This document shows positions 1-6,460 of a stretch of 10,206 nt of DNA, piece by piece (the stretch's first letter is position 1; every line of letters starts with the position of its first letter). Source of the stretch: Candidatus Omnitrophota bacterium (GTDB lineage Bacteria > Omnitrophota > Gorgyraeia > JABMRN01); contig JABMRN010000347.1 in the NCBI GenBank assembly GCA_013202515.1, forward strand, positions 1 through 10,206, in the 5' to 3' direction. Both the position numbers and the translations under genes were made by a program. Under the pieces are notes generated by a model. That model did not search any database and had not been told where the DNA came from. It was given only the letters and a program-made list of their open reading frames with translations.

Positions 1-7
1 ATTTAGC

Positions 8-12
8 AGGAG
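8..12 (+). promoter_or_regulatory. Shine-Dalgarno site of hisD
   Basis: AGGAG lies 5 nt before the ATG at 18 and fixes the hisD start. The bases just before it contain TAG at 4-6, which could be the stop codon of an upstream operon gene, but too little sequence is present to say which. Confidence 0.75.
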
Positions 13-17
13 TTAAT

Positions 18-1238
18 ATGAAGCTAGTTAGAAAAGGAAGCAAGCAGTTTCAGAAGTTGATAAACCGTGATTCAGTTGTAAAAAGGCGCGTTTCAAAAAG
101 CGTCGCAAAGATCGTCGAAAATGTACGCACAAGCGGCGATGATGCTGTCTTAAGATACACAATGAAATTCGACAGAGTCAAGATGCGCGCTAAAGACCTA
201 AAGGTTACCCAGTCTGAGGTAAGCGCCGCTTATCAGGACATAAGCCCTGAGATAGTGAATACGCTTAAGCTTGTTATAGACAACATCAATAAATTCTATA
301 GAAAAAAGAGGAAGAAATCATGGAAGACCCGGGGAGCCGAGGGAGTAATATTGGGAGAGAAGATTTCTCCGCTTGAATCTGTAGGCGTATACATTCCGAG
401 TGGAACCGTTCCGCTTGTCTCAAGTGTCTATATGACTGTATTGCCGGCAAAGATAGCGGGGGTAAAAAGGATAGTTATGGTTTCTCCGCCGAATGAATTT
501 AAAACGATTAACTCCCACATTCTCGTAATGGCCGATTTGTTAGAAGTGACTGAGATTTACAAAGTCGGCGGAGCCCAGGCAATTGCCTCTTTGGCTTTTG
601 GTACAAAGACTATACCGAAGGTAAACAAGATAGTGGGCCCTGGAAATGAATATGTGACAGAGGCAAAAAGACAGGTATATGGCTACTGCGATATTGATAT
701 GCTGGCTGGACCAAGCGAGGTTCTTGTTTTGGCTAATCAATTCGCCAATCCGTCATATGTTATAAAAGATCTTATGGCGCAGTCAGAGCACTATGGAGGA
801 CTATCCATACTTGTCACGCCTTCGAAAAGGCTGGCCGCTATTGTAAAAAAAGAAGTCGAAAAGGGATATCTTATATTGACAAAGAATATCAGAGAGGCGA
901 TAGAGATTACTAATCTCATTGCACCTGAGCATCTTCAGATAATGGTTAAAAATCAGAAAAAAGTCCTGAAAGAGATTAATAACGCGGGGGCTATATTTAT
1001 AGGGCCTTATACACCAGTTGCGGTTGGGGACTATGTTGCAGGACCAAGTCACGTTTTACCTACAGCCGGAACAGCAAGATTCTTTTCAGGATTGGGCGTG
1101 GAAAACTTTATGAAGACATCACACCTTATACACTATTCAAAGAAAGCTTTGGAAGAAAGCAGAGATGCTTTGGAGAAGTTAACTTCTATAGAAGGCCTAC
1201 CTAAGCACATGGATTCGGTAAGGGTAAGGTTTGAATAA
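18..1238 (+). CDS. hisD: Histidinol dehydrogenase HisD, compact form
   Basis: Catalyses the last two steps of histidine synthesis in the cytoplasm: NAD-dependent, zinc-requiring oxidation of L-histidinol through histidinal to L-histidine. The 406-residue product carries the family hallmarks in order: IPSGT at 126-130, GGAQAIA at 184-190, VGPGN at 206-210, AGPSEVLV at 230-237, IAPEHLQ at 301-307 and GDYVAGPSHVLPTAGTARF at 337-355. By comparison with the E. coli enzyme, the zinc ligands are Gln255, His258, Asp338 and His397, and the acid-base pair is Glu304-His305; all are present. The spacing between His258 and His305 is 47 residues against 65 in E. coli, so one segment is about 18 residues shorter. 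The start at 18 has a good Shine-Dalgarno site. hisB follows after 25 nt. The function is certain; the shortening is the only oddity. Confidence 0.96.
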   Translation: MKLVRKGSKQFQKLINRDSVVKRRVSKSVAKIVENVRTSGDDAVLRYTMKFDRVKMRAKDLKVTQSEVSAAYQDISPEIVNTLKLVIDNINKFYRKKRKKSWKTRGAEGVILGEKISPLESVGVYIPSGTVPLVSSVYMTVLPAKIAGVKRIVMVSPPNEFKTINSHILVMADLLEVTEIYKVGGAQAIASLAFGTKTIPKVNKIVGPGNEYVTEAKRQVYGYCDIDMLAGPSEVLVLANQFANPSYVIKDLMAQSEHYGGLSILVTPSKRLAAIVKKEVEKGYLILTKNIREAIEITNLIAPEHLQIMVKNQKKVLKEINNAGAIFIGPYTPVAVGDYVAGPSHVLPTAGTARFFSGLGVENFMKTSHLIHYSKKALEESRDALEKLTSIEGLPKHMDSVRVRFE

Positions 1239-1250
1239 AATATAAACATA

Positions 1251-1255
1251 GGGAG
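1251..1255 (+). promoter_or_regulatory. Shine-Dalgarno site of hisB
   Basis: GGGAG ends 8 nt before the ATG at 1264. It supports that start, and so the basic N-terminal extension of HisB, as the default reading. Confidence 0.65.
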
Positions 1256-1263
1256 AAATAACA

Positions 1264-1923
1264 ATGACGAAAAAAACACATCAAAGGAAAAAGATAAAAA
1301 AAAGGAGTGCCTCTATTTCGAGGAAAACAACCGAGACTAAGATCTTATGCAAGCTCGTAATAGACGGCGATGGTAAGCATGACATAAAGACAGGCATAGG
1401 CTTCCTTGATCACATGCTGACACTTTTTGCATTTCATGGTTTGTTTGATCTTCAACTTAAGGTGAAGGGTGACCTTGAAGTTGACATTCATCACACAAAT
1501 GAAGATGTGGCCATATGCTTGGGCCAGGTATTTAAAAAGGCACTTGGGGCCTGCAGGGGTATAGAAAGATTTGCCTCTTCAGAGGTTCCCATGGATCATG
1601 CACGGGCAAAGGTAACTGTTGATGTAGGAAACAGGTTTTCGTATTCGGGCATTAAGTTTAAGGATATAGAGGCGCAGCCGAATCTTTCATCAATTACCAG
1701 CAATAAGCCGGGTGAGAATTATTCTATGGAGGATGGCAATGATTTTCTGGATACGTTTGCAAAGAATCTTGCAATAAACCTCCATGTAGATATCATTGCA
1801 CGAAGTGACATGCACCACATGCTGGAGGCAATTTTTAAGGCGCTTGCAATTGCTTTAGATCGTGCAACCCAGATTGATCCGAGGCGTAGGAAATCTGTGC
1901 CCTCAACGAAAGGTATTCTTTAA
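1264..1923 (+). CDS. hisB: Imidazoleglycerol-phosphate dehydratase (single-domain HisB), divergent
   Basis: Dehydrates imidazole glycerol phosphate to imidazole-acetol phosphate, using a manganese centre made of histidines and glutamates. Conserved signatures: FLDHM (47-51), HHTNED (76-81), MHHMLEAIFKA (183-193) and the C-terminal PSTKG (213-217), giving His50, His76, His77, Glu80, His184, His185, Glu188 and Lys192. Arg102, Arg124, Ser214 and Lys216 fall at known substrate-phosphate positions. There is no N-terminal phosphatase domain as in E. coli HisB. Oddities: about 12-15 extra lysine-rich residues before the usual start; His112 where the family has Glu in PMDE; GNRF where SGRP is usual; and about 12 extra residues around 135-158, where the VG..TE loop should be. 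The core ligands are intact, so it is probably active. hisH follows after 4 nt. Confidence 0.92.
   Translation: MTKKTHQRKKIKKRSASISRKTTETKILCKLVIDGDGKHDIKTGIGFLDHMLTLFAFHGLFDLQLKVKGDLEVDIHHTNEDVAICLGQVFKKALGACRGIERFASSEVPMDHARAKVTVDVGNRFSYSGIKFKDIEAQPNLSSITSNKPGENYSMEDGNDFLDTFAKNLAINLHVDIIARSDMHHMLEAIFKALAIALDRATQIDPRRRKSVPSTKGIL
1301..1307 (+). promoter_or_regulatory. Internal Shine-Dalgarno-like site within hisB
   Basis: AAAGGAG follows an A-run (1296-1303 is eight A) inside the lysine-rich 5' end of hisB. It sits 7 nt before an in-frame ATT codon (1315-1317), close to where typical HisB proteins begin. It could be a chance product of AAA/AGG/AGT codons, or a secondary initiation site on a rare start codon. 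No ATG, GTG or TTG lies in frame at the right distance, so its role is doubtful. Confidence 0.2.
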
Positions 1924-1927
1924 GCTT

Positions 1928-2527
1928 ATGAGTCTTGTAATTGTTGATTACGGGATGGGCAACCTAAGGAGTGTATCCAATGCCTTTAAACTTTTGGGGA
2001 CAAAGGTAGACATAACGAGTGATCCAAAGAAGGTAATAGCTGCGGAAAAACTTGTTCTGCCCGGTGTGGGTGCATTCGGAGATGCTGTAAAAGAGCTCAA
2101 GAAGAAAAAAATGCTTGAGGCAGTGAAGAAATTCATCTCTTCGGGAAAACACTATCTCGGTATTTGTCTCGGCCTTCAGCTTCTCTTCGAAGAAAGCGAA
2201 GAAGCCTCTGAAAAGGGATTGGGAATATTCAAGGGGAAGGTAAATCATTTTAGGAAGAAAGAAGGCTTTAAGATTCCCCACATGGGATGGAATAGTGTTC
2301 GTTTGTCAAAACCGCTCGATGGCATAGGAGACGGCTCATTCTATTATTTTGTTCATTCGTACTATGCTGAACCGGTTGATAAGACTATTATTGCTGGCTC
2401 CACAGAGTATGGCGGGGCGGAGTTCGCTTCAGCGATCTTAAAAGAAAATGTCATCGCAACACAGTTTCACCCAGAGAAAAGCCAGGCGTTGGGATTAAAA
2501 TTTTTAAAAAAGTTTATTGAATTATGA
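1928..2527 (+). CDS. hisH: Imidazole glycerol phosphate synthase, glutaminase subunit HisH
   Basis: Class I glutamine amidotransferase that hydrolyses glutamine and passes ammonia to HisF in the heterodimeric IGP synthase. At 199 residues it has the usual length. The catalytic triad is Cys80 in GICLGLQ (78-84), His181 and Glu183 in QFHPEKSQ (179-186). The oxyanion-strand PGVG (45-48) and the HMGWN motif (118-122), typical of HisH as opposed to TrpG or PabA, are also present. The reading frame is open back to 1862, but those 22 codons lie inside hisB and do not resemble the family; SLVIVDYGMGN after the ATG at 1928 is the normal N-terminus. No strong Shine-Dalgarno site is near (AAAGG at 1909-1913 is 14 nt away), so translation is probably coupled to termination of hisB 4 nt upstream. 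Its stop overlaps the hisA start. Confidence 0.96.
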   Translation: MSLVIVDYGMGNLRSVSNAFKLLGTKVDITSDPKKVIAAEKLVLPGVGAFGDAVKELKKKKMLEAVKKFISSGKHYLGICLGLQLLFEESEEASEKGLGIFKGKVNHFRKKEGFKIPHMGWNSVRLSKPLDGIGDGSFYYFVHSYYAEPVDKTIIAGSTEYGGAEFASAILKENVIATQFHPEKSQALGLKFLKKFIEL

Positions 2528-3249
2528 TTATCATTCCTGCAATAGACTTGATAGAGGGTAAAGTTGTAAGGCTTGAACAAGGCGACTACAAGAAAGTTAA
2601 GGTATATTCTGATTATCCTGCTGATATTGCTAAACAGTGGAGGGATAAAGGCGCAAAGCTACTGCATGTAGTAGATTTAGATGGAGCAAGGACAGGCGAG
2701 CTTAAGAATCTAAAATCAGCTGAAAAAATAGTTCGTGAGGCGGGCATTAAGATTGAATTAGGCGGTGGCATAAGAGATTCAAATTCTATGAAAAGAGTTT
2801 TTGATGCAGGAATATCAATTGCCGTTCTTGGAACATCGGTTCTTAAAGATAGGGAATTTGCAACGAGCTCTCTTAAAGAATACAGCGGCTACAAAATAGT
2901 ATTCGGTATAGACACTAAGGGAAAGGATGTTCTCGTAGAAGGATGGTTTGAGAGTTCTGGATTTGACGTAAATGATTTAATCAAGGATTTCGCTTTGATG
3001 GGCTTAAAAAGAATAATCTACACCGATATTACTCGCGACGGGATGATGAGTGGACCTAATTTGAAAGGCATAAAAAATATATTAAGCCTTGCAGAGCTTG
3101 AGGTAATCGCCTCAGGCGGTGTATCGGATATAGATGATGTAAAGCGTCTTAAAGAGCTTGAAAAAGACGGTTTAATAGGAGCAATAATAGGCAAGGCCCT
3201 ATACGAAGGAAAGATCAAGTTAGACGAGGCAATTAAAGAAGCAAAATAA
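2524..3249 (+). CDS. hisA: ProFAR isomerase HisA
   Basis: Cytoplasmic TIM-barrel enzyme that isomerises ProFAR to PRFAR, the substrate of HisF-HisH. The 241-residue product has the full family length. The catalytic aspartates are Asp8 (PAIDLIEGK) and Asp130 (FGIDTKG), one in each half-barrel. The two phosphate-binding half-barrel motifs are GGGIRD (80-85) and ASGGVSD (196-202), and YTDITRDGMMSGPN (166-179) is the typical C-terminal-half signature. The ATG overlaps the hisH TGA as ATGA. No clear Shine-Dalgarno site precedes it, so translational coupling is likely. A separate trpF lies downstream, so this is ordinary HisA with no need for PriA-like dual activity. The sequence is close to consensus. 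Confidence 0.96.
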   Translation: MIIIPAIDLIEGKVVRLEQGDYKKVKVYSDYPADIAKQWRDKGAKLLHVVDLDGARTGELKNLKSAEKIVREAGIKIELGGGIRDSNSMKRVFDAGISIAVLGTSVLKDREFATSSLKEYSGYKIVFGIDTKGKDVLVEGWFESSGFDVNDLIKDFALMGLKRIIYTDITRDGMMSGPNLKGIKNILSLAELEVIASGGVSDIDDVKRLKELEKDGLIGAIIGKALYEGKIKLDEAIKEAK

Positions 3250-3250
3250 A

Positions 3251-3256
3251 AAGGAG
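3251..3256 (+). promoter_or_regulatory. Shine-Dalgarno site of hisF
   Basis: AAGGAG, the strongest ribosome binding site in the his part, lies in the 12-nt gap after the hisA stop and 5 nt before the hisF ATG. Confidence 0.75.
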
Positions 3257-3261
3257 ATGTC

Positions 3262-4020
3262 ATGCTTACCAAACGGATCATACCATGTCTAGACGTTAAA
3301 GACGGCAGGGTCGTTAAGGGCATAAATTTTGTGAATTTACGGGATGCTGGTGATCCGGCTGAAAACGCCAAAATTTATAACGATGAGGGAGCCGACGAGA
3401 TAGTTTTTCTTGATATAACCGCAAGTGTCGAAAAAAGAAAGACAATGGTGGATGTTGTTAAAAAGGTAGCCGAAAAGGTATTCATGCCGCTTACAGTTGG
3501 CGGTGGCATCCAAACCCTCGATGACATAAGAGAACTTCTTAACTCAGGCTGCGATAAGGTTTCAATTAATACCAAGGCTGTTAAGGATCCTGATTTTATC
3601 AAGAAGGCAAGCGATAGGTTCGGCAGTCAATGTACGGTTGTTGCCATTGATGCGAAGAAAGAAAAAGAGGGTAAGTGGCAGGTTTATATTAACGGCGGCC
3701 GAACACCTACGGGCTTGGATGCTGTAGAATGGGCCAAAAAGGTAGAGCGTCTTGGTGCCGGGGAAATACTTTTAACAAGCATGGATAGAGATGGTACGAA
3801 AGATGGCTATGATATAGAGTTGACTAAAAAGATCAGTGAATCGGTCGGGATACCCGTCATAGCATCCGGCGGATGCGGGTCGAAAGAACATTTTTATGAA
3901 GCCCTGACCAGCGGTAAGGCTGATGCAGCACTTGCTGCCAGCGTTTTTCATTTCAAGGAATTTTCAATAAAAGAGGTAAAGGATTACCTTAAAGAAAAAG
4001 GCGTAGCTGTAAGGGTATAG
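3262..4020 (+). CDS. hisF: Imidazole glycerol phosphate synthase, cyclase subunit HisF
   Basis: TIM-barrel synthase subunit that combines PRFAR with ammonia delivered from HisH, giving imidazole glycerol phosphate and AICAR, which returns to purine synthesis. At 252 residues it is full length. The catalytic aspartates are Asp11 (PCLDVKDGRVVKG) and Asp130 (VAIDAKK), the same numbers as in the Thermotoga enzyme. Phosphate-binding motifs are VGGGI (79-83) and ASGGCGS (201-207), where Cys replaces the common Ala. NGGRTPTGLDAVEWAK (144-159) and LTSMDRDGTKDGYD (171-184) are strongly diagnostic. A good Shine-Dalgarno site precedes the start, and hisI follows 10 nt after the stop. Its partner hisH is two genes upstream, and hisA, which makes its substrate, lies between them. 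Confidence 0.97.
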   Translation: MLTKRIIPCLDVKDGRVVKGINFVNLRDAGDPAENAKIYNDEGADEIVFLDITASVEKRKTMVDVVKKVAEKVFMPLTVGGGIQTLDDIRELLNSGCDKVSINTKAVKDPDFIKKASDRFGSQCTVVAIDAKKEKEGKWQVYINGGRTPTGLDAVEWAKKVERLGAGEILLTSMDRDGTKDGYDIELTKKISESVGIPVIASGGCGSKEHFYEALTSGKADAALAASVFHFKEFSIKEVKDYLKEKGVAVRV

Positions 4021-4021
4021 C

Positions 4022-4026
4022 GGAGG
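4022..4026 (+). promoter_or_regulatory. Shine-Dalgarno site of hisI
   Basis: GGAGG sits just after the hisF TAG and 4 nt before the hisI ATG, which is slightly close but clear. Confidence 0.7.
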
Positions 4027-4030
4027 AAAA

Positions 4031-4429
4031 ATGAGTTTAATTGATAAGTTAAATTTTGATAAGAAGGGATTGATTCCCGCTGTCATTCAAGATGATAAAT
4101 CAGGCAAGGTTGTAACCCTGTGTTACATGAACAAGGATGCACTTCGAAAATCCTTTGACGAAGGTAAGGTGTACGTGTTCAGGCGTTCAAAGGGAAGGCT
4201 TATGGCAAAGGGCGAGACTTCAGGCTGCTTTCAGATGATAAAAGGGGTGTTCATTGACTGCGAATATAATTCACTTCTCTTAAAGGTTGATCAGATCAAA
4301 GCAGGATGCCACAAGGGCTATTTTACCTGTTATTTCCGGCAGGTGGATAAATCGGGAAGCGAAAAAACAATTGAAAAAAAGGTGTTTGACCCGAAAAAGG
4401 TCTATAATGATTTACCCAAGCAAAAATGA
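4031..4429 (+). CDS. hisI: Phosphoribosyl-AMP cyclohydrolase HisI, single-domain, variant metal site
   Basis: Opens the adenine ring of PR-AMP to give ProFAR. The product has 132 residues: only the cyclohydrolase domain, with no HisE pyrophosphohydrolase domain attached. Family landmarks: YMNKDALRK (32-40), RRSKGRLMAKGETSG (51-65), the DC.....LL segment (76-83) and GCHKGYFTC (92-100). The three zinc cysteines of the family, Cys77, Cys93 and Cys100, are all present. The usual Asp-Cys-Asp-x-Asp metal motif reads Asp76-Cys77-Glu78-Tyr79-Asn80, so two of the three magnesium aspartates are replaced by Glu and Asn. The usual SRSR is RRSK. It is most likely still HisI, given the operon position and the intact Cys set, but it belongs to a divergent subgroup. 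The last 23 nt overlap trpE in another frame. Confidence 0.9.
   Translation: MSLIDKLNFDKKGLIPAVIQDDKSGKVVTLCYMNKDALRKSFDEGKVYVFRRSKGRLMAKGETSGCFQMIKGVFIDCEYNSLLLKVDQIKAGCHKGYFTCYFRQVDKSGSEKTIEKKVFDPKKVYNDLPKQK
4397..4400 (+). promoter_or_regulatory. Shine-Dalgarno-like site setting the trpE start inside hisI
   Basis: AAGG, within a purine-rich run in the 3' end of hisI, lies 6 nt before the ATG at 4407. It supports that codon as the trpE start rather than the earlier in-frame ATG at 4287, deep in hisI. Confidence 0.5.
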
Positions 4430-5879
4430 ATTTATAAAATTGGCAAAAGGGCATAATCTCATACCGGTTTATAAAGAGATCATGGCGGATTTTGAGACGC
4501 CGCTTTCCTGCTTTATGAAGATTGATAACGGCAGATATTCGTATTTGCTTGAGTCAGTGGAAAAAGGAGAGAAGCTCGGACGCTATTCTTTTTTGGGAAG
4601 CGATCCATCGCTTGTTTTTCAGTCCAAGGGCAAGAGAATTCAAATAAGCGAATTCGGCAAAACGAGAACTTTCCTTACTAAAAAAGATCCACTTTATGAG
4701 ATAAAGAAATTGTCTGAAAATTACAAATTCGCTCAGGTTAAGGGTCTGCCAAGGTTTTGCGGCGGGTTTGTAGGGTACATGGGTTATGAAACTGTCAGAT
4801 TCTTTGAAAGACTGCCAAAGGCCAATTATGACGACTTGAAGCTGCCGGATACGGTTTTTCTTTTGACCGATAGCATTCTCATCTTTGATCATCTCGAACG
4901 AGTTATAAAAATCGTATCGAATGCCGCTGTAAAGAAAAGTCCCAAGGCCTCATATAGGCAGGCAGAAGAAAAGATTCTGAGAATAGAAAGTTTGCTTAAA
5001 AAGGAAATCGCTCTTAAAAAAGCAAAGAAGAGGACAGTCAAGCTTTCGGTTTCTTCAAACATGACAAAGAATAAATTTAAAGAGACGGTAAGAAAGGCAA
5101 AATCCTATATTAAAAAGGGTGATGTTATCCAGGTTGTTTTGTCGCAGAGGTTAAAAATAAAGTTAAATAGTGATGCGCTTACTGTTTACAGGGCGCTTAG
5201 ACATATAAATCCATCTCCCTATATGTTTTATCTTAATCTAAATGGTGTTAAGCTTGTTGGATCATCGCCTGAAATAATGGTTCGAACAGAAAATAAAATT
5301 GTTGAGGTCAGGCCCATTGCAGGAACTAGAAGAAGGGGGAGGGATGCCGAAGAAGACGAAAGCCTTGCAAAAGAACTTTTGGCTGATCCAAAAGAGAGGG
5401 CCGAGCACATAATGCTTGTTGACTTAGGCAGGAATGATATAGGAAGGGTGTGTCGATATGAAACGGTCAAGGTAAATGAGCTTATGACCATAGAAAAATA
5501 TTCGCACGTTATGCACATAGTCAGCGATGTCACGGGAACGCTTGAGAAGAATAAGGATCTTTTCGATGTTATACGGGCAACATTTCCAGCCGGCACTGTT
5601 ACAGGCGCCCCAAAGATACGTGCTATGGAAATCATTGACGAGCTTGAGAATGTGGCCAGGGGCCCGTATGCCGGTTGTGTTGGATATTTCAGCTTTTCAG
5701 GAAATGAGGATTTTTGTATCACAATAAGGACCATCGTAGTAAAAGGTGATTATGCCTATATTCAGGCAGGTGCCGGGATCGTTAATGACTCTAAGCCCGA
5801 GGGAGAGTATAAAGAAACGCTTAATAAGGCACGTGCTATGATTAAAGCAATTGAGGATGCAGAAAAGGGACTAGACTAG
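4407..5879 (+). CDS. trpE: Anthranilate synthase component I TrpE
   Basis: Converts chorismate plus ammonia from TrpG to anthranilate, the committed step to tryptophan. From the ATG at 4407 the protein has 490 residues, the usual length, starting with IYPSKNEF as TrpE proteins do. The open frame reaches back to 4287, but its first 40 codons read hisI out of frame. The N-terminal domain contains LLES (47-50), the tryptophan-binding element, followed by GRYSFLG (58-64). The chorismate-binding domain carries GDVIQVVLSQR (238-248), NPSPYMFY (268-275), GSSPE (285-289), RPIAGTRRRG (302-311), LVDLGRNDIGRV (337-348), TFPAGTVTGAPKIRAMEII (392-410) and IQAGAGIV (452-459). LLES together with NPSPYMF suggests feedback inhibition by tryptophan (inference). 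It overlaps hisI by 23 nt and precedes trpG by 11 nt. Separate TrpE and TrpG, with no fusion. Confidence 0.97.
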   Translation: MIYPSKNEFIKLAKGHNLIPVYKEIMADFETPLSCFMKIDNGRYSYLLESVEKGEKLGRYSFLGSDPSLVFQSKGKRIQISEFGKTRTFLTKKDPLYEIKKLSENYKFAQVKGLPRFCGGFVGYMGYETVRFFERLPKANYDDLKLPDTVFLLTDSILIFDHLERVIKIVSNAAVKKSPKASYRQAEEKILRIESLLKKEIALKKAKKRTVKLSVSSNMTKNKFKETVRKAKSYIKKGDVIQVVLSQRLKIKLNSDALTVYRALRHINPSPYMFYLNLNGVKLVGSSPEIMVRTENKIVEVRPIAGTRRRGRDAEEDESLAKELLADPKERAEHIMLVDLGRNDIGRVCRYETVKVNELMTIEKYSHVMHIVSDVTGTLEKNKDLFDVIRATFPAGTVTGAPKIRAMEIIDELENVARGPYAGCVGYFSFSGNEDFCITIRTIVVKGDYAYIQAGAGIVNDSKPEGEYKETLNKARAMIKAIEDAEKGLD

Positions 5880-5880
5880 C

Positions 5881-5884
5881 GGAG
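5881..5884 (+). promoter_or_regulatory. Shine-Dalgarno site of trpG
   Basis: GGAG immediately follows the trpE stop and lies 6 nt before the trpG ATG. Confidence 0.65.
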
Positions 5885-5890
5885 AAAAAG

Positions 5891-6460
5891 ATGATTTTGG
5901 TAATTGATAATTATGATTCGTTTACATATAACCTGGTCCAGTATCTCGGTGAACTTGGAGGGAATCCTATTGTTTACAGAAATGATAAGATCACTATTGA
6001 GCGGATAAAAAAGCTTAAACCGAAATATATTATAGTATCCCCAGGACCAGGCATGCCCAAAGATGCTGGTATTTCCAATAAGGTTATTAAGGCTTTTTCT
6101 GGAAAAATCCCTATCCTCGGGGTGTGTTTGGGACATCAATGCGTTGGTGAGGTGTTTGGATCAAAAATCGTAGGGGCAAAGCGGATAATGCATGGAAAAA
6201 CATCGCAGATCTATCACGCGGGTAAGGGGATATTTAAAAATGTTAAAAATCCGTTTGAAGCAACAAGGTATCATTCATTAATCGTTGATAAGAAATCAAT
6301 GGATATGGATCTATTAGATATAATAGCACGTACTAAGCAGGGTGAGATAATGGGCATAAAACATAAGGCACATCAGACCTGGGGGGTACAGTTTCATCCC
6401 GAGTCAATAATGACAAAGGAAGGCAAAAAGGTACTAAAGAATTTCTTGGAGCTTAAGTAA
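5891..6460 (+). CDS. trpG: Anthranilate synthase component II (glutamine amidotransferase) TrpG
   Basis: Glutaminase subunit that supplies ammonia to TrpE. The 189-residue product is a complete class I amidotransferase: it begins ILVIDNYDSFTYNLVQYL (2-19), has SPGPG (50-54), the nucleophile Cys79 in GVCLGHQ (77-83), the HGKTS motif (101-105), RYHSL (126-130), and His169 and Glu171 in GVQFHPES (165-172). TrpG and PabA cannot be separated reliably by sequence alone; its place between trpE and trpD makes the tryptophan role primary. If no separate pabA exists elsewhere in the genome, it could also serve 4-aminobenzoate synthesis (inference). The trpD ATG begins at the base after its stop, indicating tight translational coupling. 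Confidence 0.95.
   Translation: MILVIDNYDSFTYNLVQYLGELGGNPIVYRNDKITIERIKKLKPKYIIVSPGPGMPKDAGISNKVIKAFSGKIPILGVCLGHQCVGEVFGSKIVGAKRIMHGKTSQIYHAGKGIFKNVKNPFEATRYHSLIVDKKSMDMDLLDIIARTKQGEIMGIKHKAHQTWGVQFHPESIMTKEGKKVLKNFLELK

Noticed and set aside
876..904. Promoter-like TTGACA (876-881) with a possible -10 box 17 nt downstream, inside hisD
   Set aside because: The downstream hexamer GATAGA is a poor match to TATAAT and the site is within a conserved coding region; a chance match is more likely.
1862..1927. Upstream in-frame extension of hisH starting at ATG 1862
   Set aside because: The extra 22 residues overlap the conserved hisB C-terminus and do not resemble HisH, whose conserved N-terminal strand begins right after the ATG at 1928.
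2524..3249. Possible bifunctional PriA (HisA/TrpF) enzyme
   Set aside because: A complete trpF with its catalytic Cys7 and Asp127 lies at 8263-8904, so HisA need not serve both pathways, and its sequence is ordinary HisA.
4287..4406. Upstream in-frame extension of trpE starting at ATG 4287
   Set aside because: The 40 added residues are hisI read out of frame, basic and unlike any TrpE N-terminus. MIYPSKNEF from 4407 fits the family.
4031..4429. Possible HisI-HisE fusion
   Set aside because: The protein stops at 132 residues, right after the cyclohydrolase domain, with only a short charged tail. There is no room for the roughly 90-residue HisE helical domain.
5228..5734. 168-codon open frame on the minus strand inside trpE
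   Set aside because: It lies opposite the most conserved part of TrpE, has serine- and low-complexity-rich translation with no recognisable domain, and has no supporting ribosome binding site. It is a shadow of trpE codon use. The same applies to the other minus-strand frames, such as 3018-3371 and 1964-2281.
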